A model generated the notes under the pieces. That model was not told where the DNA came from, searched no databases, and worked only from the letters and a program-made list of their open reading frames with translations. Below, piece after piece: positions 6,969 to 9,636 of a stretch of 9,636 nt of DNA. Source of the DNA: JAFEDN01 sp965651935 (lineage in GTDB: Bacteria; Pseudomonadota; Gammaproteobacteria; Coxiellales; Coxiellaceae). The stretch spans positions 1 through 9,636 of the forward strand of contig CBFGTC010000028.1 in assembly GCA_965651935.1 (NCBI GenBank), read 5' to 3'. The position numbers and the translations under genes are program-made. Position 1 is the stretch's first letter, and every line of letters begins with the position of its first letter.

Positions 6969-6986
6969 AATTCTGTATTCCTAGGC

Positions 6987-7409
6987 TTAATCAACGTCAA
7001 CATTAAATTGTACTGTGCCGACCCCAACGGCTTTATAACGGCTTGCTTCACTGCCACATACAAAATTCGGGCCTCCTAACCATTTTGCCGGCAATACATC
7101 CTGGATGCCATTGACGATAACTTTCAAATAGACTTCTGCCCCCGTATTCAGATTGTCGTAACGACATACCCCCCAGAAAGTCGTCGCTTCAGGATTGGTA
7201 GTGTTGGAATAAGCGATTACCAACTGTTGGGCATTGGAAATATTGCCTTTACAAACAGTAAATGGAGCATAATTCCCAGCAACCACAGCTGATGGCGCAG
7301 GGCAAGGGTACCAAATGGCATAAGATGGGCAAACATAAGCTGTGGCTGAAAGAGTAACAATACTAACGGCCATCATGCGATAGCGGTTAAGCATATTTTG
7401 AATTTCCAT
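6987..7409 (-). CDS. Small secreted protein with four cysteines, unknown function
   Basis: This encodes 140 residues. It has a signal peptide with a basic start (NRYRMMAVSIVTLSATAYVC) and a likely cleavage after SYA at residue 31. The mature part of about 109 residues is neutral to slightly acidic and rich in Val, Asn and Tyr. It has exactly four cysteines (36, 53, 82, 118), which could make two disulfides in the periplasm or outside the cell. The pattern looks like a beta-rich small secreted domain; I do not recognise the family. The start is well supported by AGGAG (7415-7419), five bases before the ATG. It begins 61 bp after the stop of the membrane-protein gene on the same strand, so co-transcription is likely. 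Confidence 0.75.
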   Translation of the reverse strand: MEIQNMLNRYRMMAVSIVTLSATAYVCPSYAIWYPCPAPSAVVAGNYAPFTVCKGNISNAQQLVIAYSNTTNPEATTFWGVCRYDNLNTGAEVYLKVIVNGIQDVLPAKWLGGPNFVCGSEASRYKAVGVGTVQFNVDVD

Positions 7410-7470
7410 AAAAACTCCTATTTTTGAAAGTAAAAAAACCTCATTTATGGTGCTGGGTCATTATATATTG

Positions 7471-8112
7471 CTATAATATCGTACATACTTTAGCTACACT
7501 ATTACCAAATCGTTCCCAGCGCTGACGGTCTAATTCATACAAGAGTGCTTTCTCTGCTTCTGACATCTGAGGGCTACGAGGCCGCCGATCTTCCTCAGAT
7601 GCACAACAACGTTTGTAAACTCCATAACAACAACCTGCTACAATCAATAATACAGCACCTATGGCGACAATAGCGCCCGTGGATAATGAACTTGATCCAC
7701 ACAGAGAATTAAATTCGTCATTAATGCATTTCAAAGAGGGATCGGTAGTTATATTTAAGTCATTACTACCCTGTAACGCCTTGATTTCACTACCATCGCA
7801 TAAAGTCAAAATAGTCTTAAGAATTAAAGTGCTTGGAGCTAAAACAGATGTATTACATGATATAAGTATTTGTTGGGTTGAATTTGAAGACTGGTTGGTT
7901 GATATTACATTTTTACCCCCGGCAGGAGTTGAAAAATATAAATCAACTGTAGTATTTGTAGTATTTTGAGTAGACTCAATATTCTGAGTAGATGTTATAG
8001 ATTGTGAACTTATTTTCCTCAACGGCTTTTGCTCAAAAAAGTCACTGTGCGAAAGTCTTGTTCTAGCCACAAATTTTCTAGCTGAAGCATTGAGCTTCAT
8101 TCCTTTTTTCAT
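7471..8112 (-). CDS. Single-pass membrane protein with Ser/Thr/Asn-rich ectodomain
   Basis: With the start at 8112 the protein has 213 residues, beginning MKKGMKLNASARKF. An in-frame ATG at 8160 would add 16 residues, but AAGGAG lies correctly placed only for the 8112 start, and a -10-like TAGAAT (8159-8164) overlaps the earlier ATG. Residues 1-35 are basic; about 36-140 are rich in Ser, Thr and Asn with four cysteines; about 145-166 form one hydrophobic helix (TGAIVAIGAVLLIVAGCCYG). The KRCC that follows and a charged tail with a helical SEAEKALLYELDRQRWERF complete it. Positive charge after the helix suggests an outside N-part and a cytoplasmic tail, although there is no classical signal peptide. 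Cysteines flanking the helix could be lipidated. The family is not recognised. It lies between the regulator and the small secreted gene. Confidence 0.7.
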   Translation of the reverse strand: MKKGMKLNASARKFVARTRLSHSDFFEQKPLRKISSQSITSTQNIESTQNTTNTTVDLYFSTPAGGKNVISTNQSSNSTQQILISCNTSVLAPSTLILKTILTLCDGSEIKALQGSNDLNITTDPSLKCINDEFNSLCGSSSLSTGAIVAIGAVLLIVAGCCYGVYKRCCASEEDRRPRSPQMSEAEKALLYELDRQRWERFGNSVAKVCTIL

Positions 8113-8279
8113 AAAATTTCTCCTTGTAATCACTAAGCTTTGTCCAGTAAAAAGTAGCATTCTAATCTAACTATCATTTTGGAAATAGGGTAAAAAATAC
8201 TGATGCTCTGGAAATAGCGACTAAAAATTAGCCGATTTTTATAACTATAATAATGAATGCTAAAATATTAACAGCAGGA

Positions 8280-8990
8280 TTAATCATCCATTAATACCTC
8301 AATAAAATCTGCTTCTATTAATGTATCAAAAACATCAGAACGATAATTGACACCTAGCTTATTTTTAATAGTTAGATGGATGTGCTCAATTGTGCGTGGT
8401 GATAAATTCAGGAGTTGAGCAGTTTGTTTAGCTGTTTTGCCTTGAATTAGATAAAATGCACATTCAGCCTGACGCGACGAAAGATATATTTTTTTGTACT
8501 TTCCTTTCAAGTAATATTTTTTTTTATCACTAGATGGAAATTGCTTCAACATTTGAACGGGTAGTTGTTGGCGAATTAAGTCAGAAGAAATGTCTCTGGC
8601 TACCCCTGTAAAACCGATATGTTCACCATGGGCATCATAAACAAGTTGCCCATGATCGCTGATTGTTCTGATGCGGCCATCTCCCCCACGTATAATTGAA
8701 TAGGTAGCAGAAAAAACACCGGAGTAACCCTTTTTTATTTTTAGAGGCATTTCCAAAAATGGATCATAACTTCCACGAGAAGAATTTGTGAGGTAAGTAG
8801 ATATTATCTTAAAATCTCTAAGTATGGCGTCTTTAGGATAACAAAAAGTCTTTTCATAAGCGTTATTTAAGAAAACACAGTTTTTAAAATCGTGCGTGCC
8901 TACCCAATAAATATCTGTACTGTGGTAACTAATAGCTGCCACTTTTTCTATTAGTTTTTGCAACTTTTCCTTTTTGCCCATGGGTCTCAT
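8280..8990 (-). CDS. PAS-domain LuxR-type transcriptional regulator
   Basis: This encodes 236 residues. About 10-135 form a PAS sensor domain: the WVGTHDFKNCVFLNNAYEK opening, the FLNNAYEKTF helix region, and the RIRTISDHGQLVYDAHGEHI to GFTGVARDIS closing strands that mark PAS folds. Residues 169-228 are a LuxR/GerE helix-turn-helix: LSSRQAECAFYLIQGKTAKQ, then LNLSPRTIEHIHLTIKNKLG. It should bind DNA as a dimer and respond to a small ligand, redox state or partner sensed by the PAS domain. There is no receiver domain, so it is not an ordinary phosphorelay response regulator. The ATG at 8990 has GGAG ten bases upstream; M4 is an alternative. It is followed after 167 bp by the membrane-protein gene, a possible target. 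Confidence 0.88.
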   Translation of the reverse strand: MRPMGKKEKLQKLIEKVAAISYHSTDIYWVGTHDFKNCVFLNNAYEKTFCYPKDAILRDFKIISTYLTNSSRGSYDPFLEMPLKIKKGYSGVFSATYSIIRGGDGRIRTISDHGQLVYDAHGEHIGFTGVARDISSDLIRQQLPVQMLKQFPSSDKKKYYLKGKYKKIYLSSRQAECAFYLIQGKTAKQTAQLLNLSPRTIEHIHLTIKNKLGVNYRSDVFDTLIEADFIEVLMDD

Positions 8991-9029
8991 CAGAAAGAAA
9001 CTCCATTTTTCTATTTCATAGTGGTTAAA

Positions 9030-9058
9030 ACTGTAACGGAGAATCGTCGAATCGTCAA
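9030..9058 (-). promoter_or_regulatory. Candidate sigma-70 promoter of the PAS-LuxR gene
   Basis: On the minus strand TTGACG (9053-9058) and TACAGT (9030-9035) are separated by 17 bp, a good -35 and a fair -10. Transcription would start about 30-35 bp upstream of the regulator's ATG at 8990 and include its GGAG ribosome site. A perfect tandem 8-bp repeat fills the -35 and spacer. Confidence 0.45.
9041..9056. repeat. Tandem 8-bp repeat GAATCGTC x2 inside the promoter
   Basis: Two exact adjacent copies (9041-9048, 9049-9056) occupy the -35 end and spacer of the candidate promoter. Direct repeats spaced 8 bp apart could be an operator, or a simple slippage product. Its position suggests regulation of the regulator gene, but nothing here proves binding. 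Confidence 0.5.
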
Positions 9059-9150
9059 AATTTCTATACCTGCTTAACTTTAATTTAGTGAAGATAGTTA
9101 TAATTGTCTATTTTTTTAAACACATGTAATTTATGGTAATATTATTCAAG

Positions 9151-9172
9151 CAGTTCTGTTGATGAACTGTTC
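9151..9172. promoter_or_regulatory. Overlapping dyads CAGTTC/GAACTG and GAACTGTTC
   Basis: CAGTTC (9151-9156) pairs with GAACTG (9164-9169), and GAACTGTTC (9164-9172) is itself a near-palindrome. They lie about 160 bp upstream of the LuxR-type gene. They could be a regulator binding site; the arms are short and chance is possible. Confidence 0.25.
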
Positions 9173-9190
9173 AGTAGAAGTATATGACAT

Positions 9191-9214
9191 GGCCAAAAAC
9201 TACAGTTTTTGGCC
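9191..9214. terminator. 11-bp inverted repeat; possible terminator-like hairpin
   Basis: GGCCAAAAACT and AGTTTTTGGCC are perfect complements separated by two bases (in RNA a 10-bp stem with a 4-nt loop is likelier). The hairpin lies 27 bp beyond the stop of the decayed gene at 9242 on the minus strand, and separates it from the regulator's promoter. The T run is inside the stem rather than after it, so classical intrinsic termination is uncertain. Confidence 0.4.
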
Positions 9215-9241
9215 TATCTAACCAGCCGGACTAACTATTGT

Positions 9242-9598
9242 TTAAGCCTTTAAAAATTGATTGCTTGCCGACTTAATTTCAGTAAGATTTCCAGCCAACC
9301 TCATAGCGGATCTAATTCCTCCCAACACCTGCTTAAAGCTGGGAAATTTTTTTTCTTCTAAGCAATGAATTGCATAAAATAGTAAATAATAAAGAAATTG
9401 AGGAAAAATTCTAAATCCGGGAGGCTCCTGCACTTCCTGATTCAACAAATTGAAGAATCGCTTAAAATTTCGGCATTCGTCTAAAGAAAGTTGACTCACT
9501 TGAATACCTTGCAGCAATATTTTTTCCAGTTGATCATCACTCTGTTCCTCGTTGTCAAAGGTTTATTTTTTTCTTTTTCGCTAACCTGGATATTTCAT
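9242..9598 (-). pseudogene. Decayed small gene with two in-frame stops
   Basis: The intact part (TTG at 9517 to 9242) encodes 91 residues, LQGIQVSQLSLDECRNFKRF onward, helical with a hydrophobic patch FPQFLYYLLFYAIHCL, and no recognised domain. The same frame continues upstream without a break through TFDNEEQSDDQLEKI to a TAA at 9563-9565. It then continues through RKRKK to a TAG at 9581-9583 and MKYPG with an ATG at 9598. Both stops differ by one C-to-T change from Gln codons (CAA, CAG), giving a coherent 118-residue protein when reversed. The TTG at 9517 has no ribosome site, so use of the shorter form is doubtful. A start in another frame with a frameshift is the alternative. Confidence 0.5.
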
Positions 9599-9636
9599 TG
9601 TAGGATTTAAAAAGGAGTAGCGAAAATCTAACATTT

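Noticed and set aside
7430..7460. Seven T residues on the minus strand between the membrane and secreted protein genes as an intrinsic terminator
   Set aside because: No stem longer than three pairs precedes the T run.
7661..7969. Plus-strand 102-codon open frame
   Set aside because: It is antisense to the membrane protein, whose transmembrane helix and ribosome site are clear.
8218..8242. Hairpin CGACTA/TAGCCG followed by ATTTTTAT as a terminator
   Set aside because: The T run is on the plus strand, where no gene ends and the stem has an A-C mismatch; on the minus strand there is no U tail.

Overview
The window reads as a piece of an AT-rich bacterial accessory region, probably from a host-associated gammaproteobacterium of the Legionellales type (Legionella, Coxiella, Rickettsiella or Aquicella relatives). 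This placement is inference. It rests on the low GC, a PAS plus LuxR-type regulator of a style common in that order, a large eukaryote-like repeat protein with an effector-like acidic tail, insertion-sequence debris and decayed genes. No rRNA, tRNA or CRISPR array is visible. Apart from a tiny possible gene end at the left edge and one transposase relic, every gene is on the minus strand.

Layout from left to right. Positions 271-1398 hold a secreted protein of unknown family. Positions 1399-1913 are a gene-free, locally GC-richer stretch that looks like the end of an IS21-type insertion sequence, followed by a perfect 18-bp inverted repeat. Positions 1914-6415 hold the centrepiece, a gene broken into two overlapping frames (2564-6415 and 1914-2765) that together would encode about 1500 residues. 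In order these are an Arg/Ser-rich N-terminus, eleven 34-residue pentatricopeptide-like (PPR) repeats, a helical linker, a module resembling the two-barrel RNA polymerases of the eukaryotic RNA-silencing type (RdRP/QDE-1) with a GGDYDGDEYN signature, and a low-complexity acidic tail. The frames meet exactly where a single missing G, or a -1 slip on T_TTA_AAA, would restore one protein. Positions 6416-6660 are intergenic, and 6661-6968 hold a frameshifted plus-strand IS4/IS1634-type transposase tail. Positions 6987-8990 hold three co-oriented genes: a PAS-LuxR regulator, a single-pass membrane protein and a small secreted cysteine-containing protein. Positions 9242-9598 hold a decayed gene with two stop codons that each look like a mutated glutamine codon.

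The large gene suggests a protein that could recognise a specific RNA through its PPR array and present it to a polymerase-like domain. That would be analogous to, but not homologous with, mitochondrial RNA polymerase POLRMT, which also carries PPR motifs ahead of an unrelated polymerase fold. Whether it acts inside the bacterium or is delivered to a host cell cannot be decided here; the RS-like and acidic ends make delivery a reasonable hypothesis. The regulator, membrane and secreted genes form a plausible separate transcription unit and show no visible link to the polymerase-like gene.
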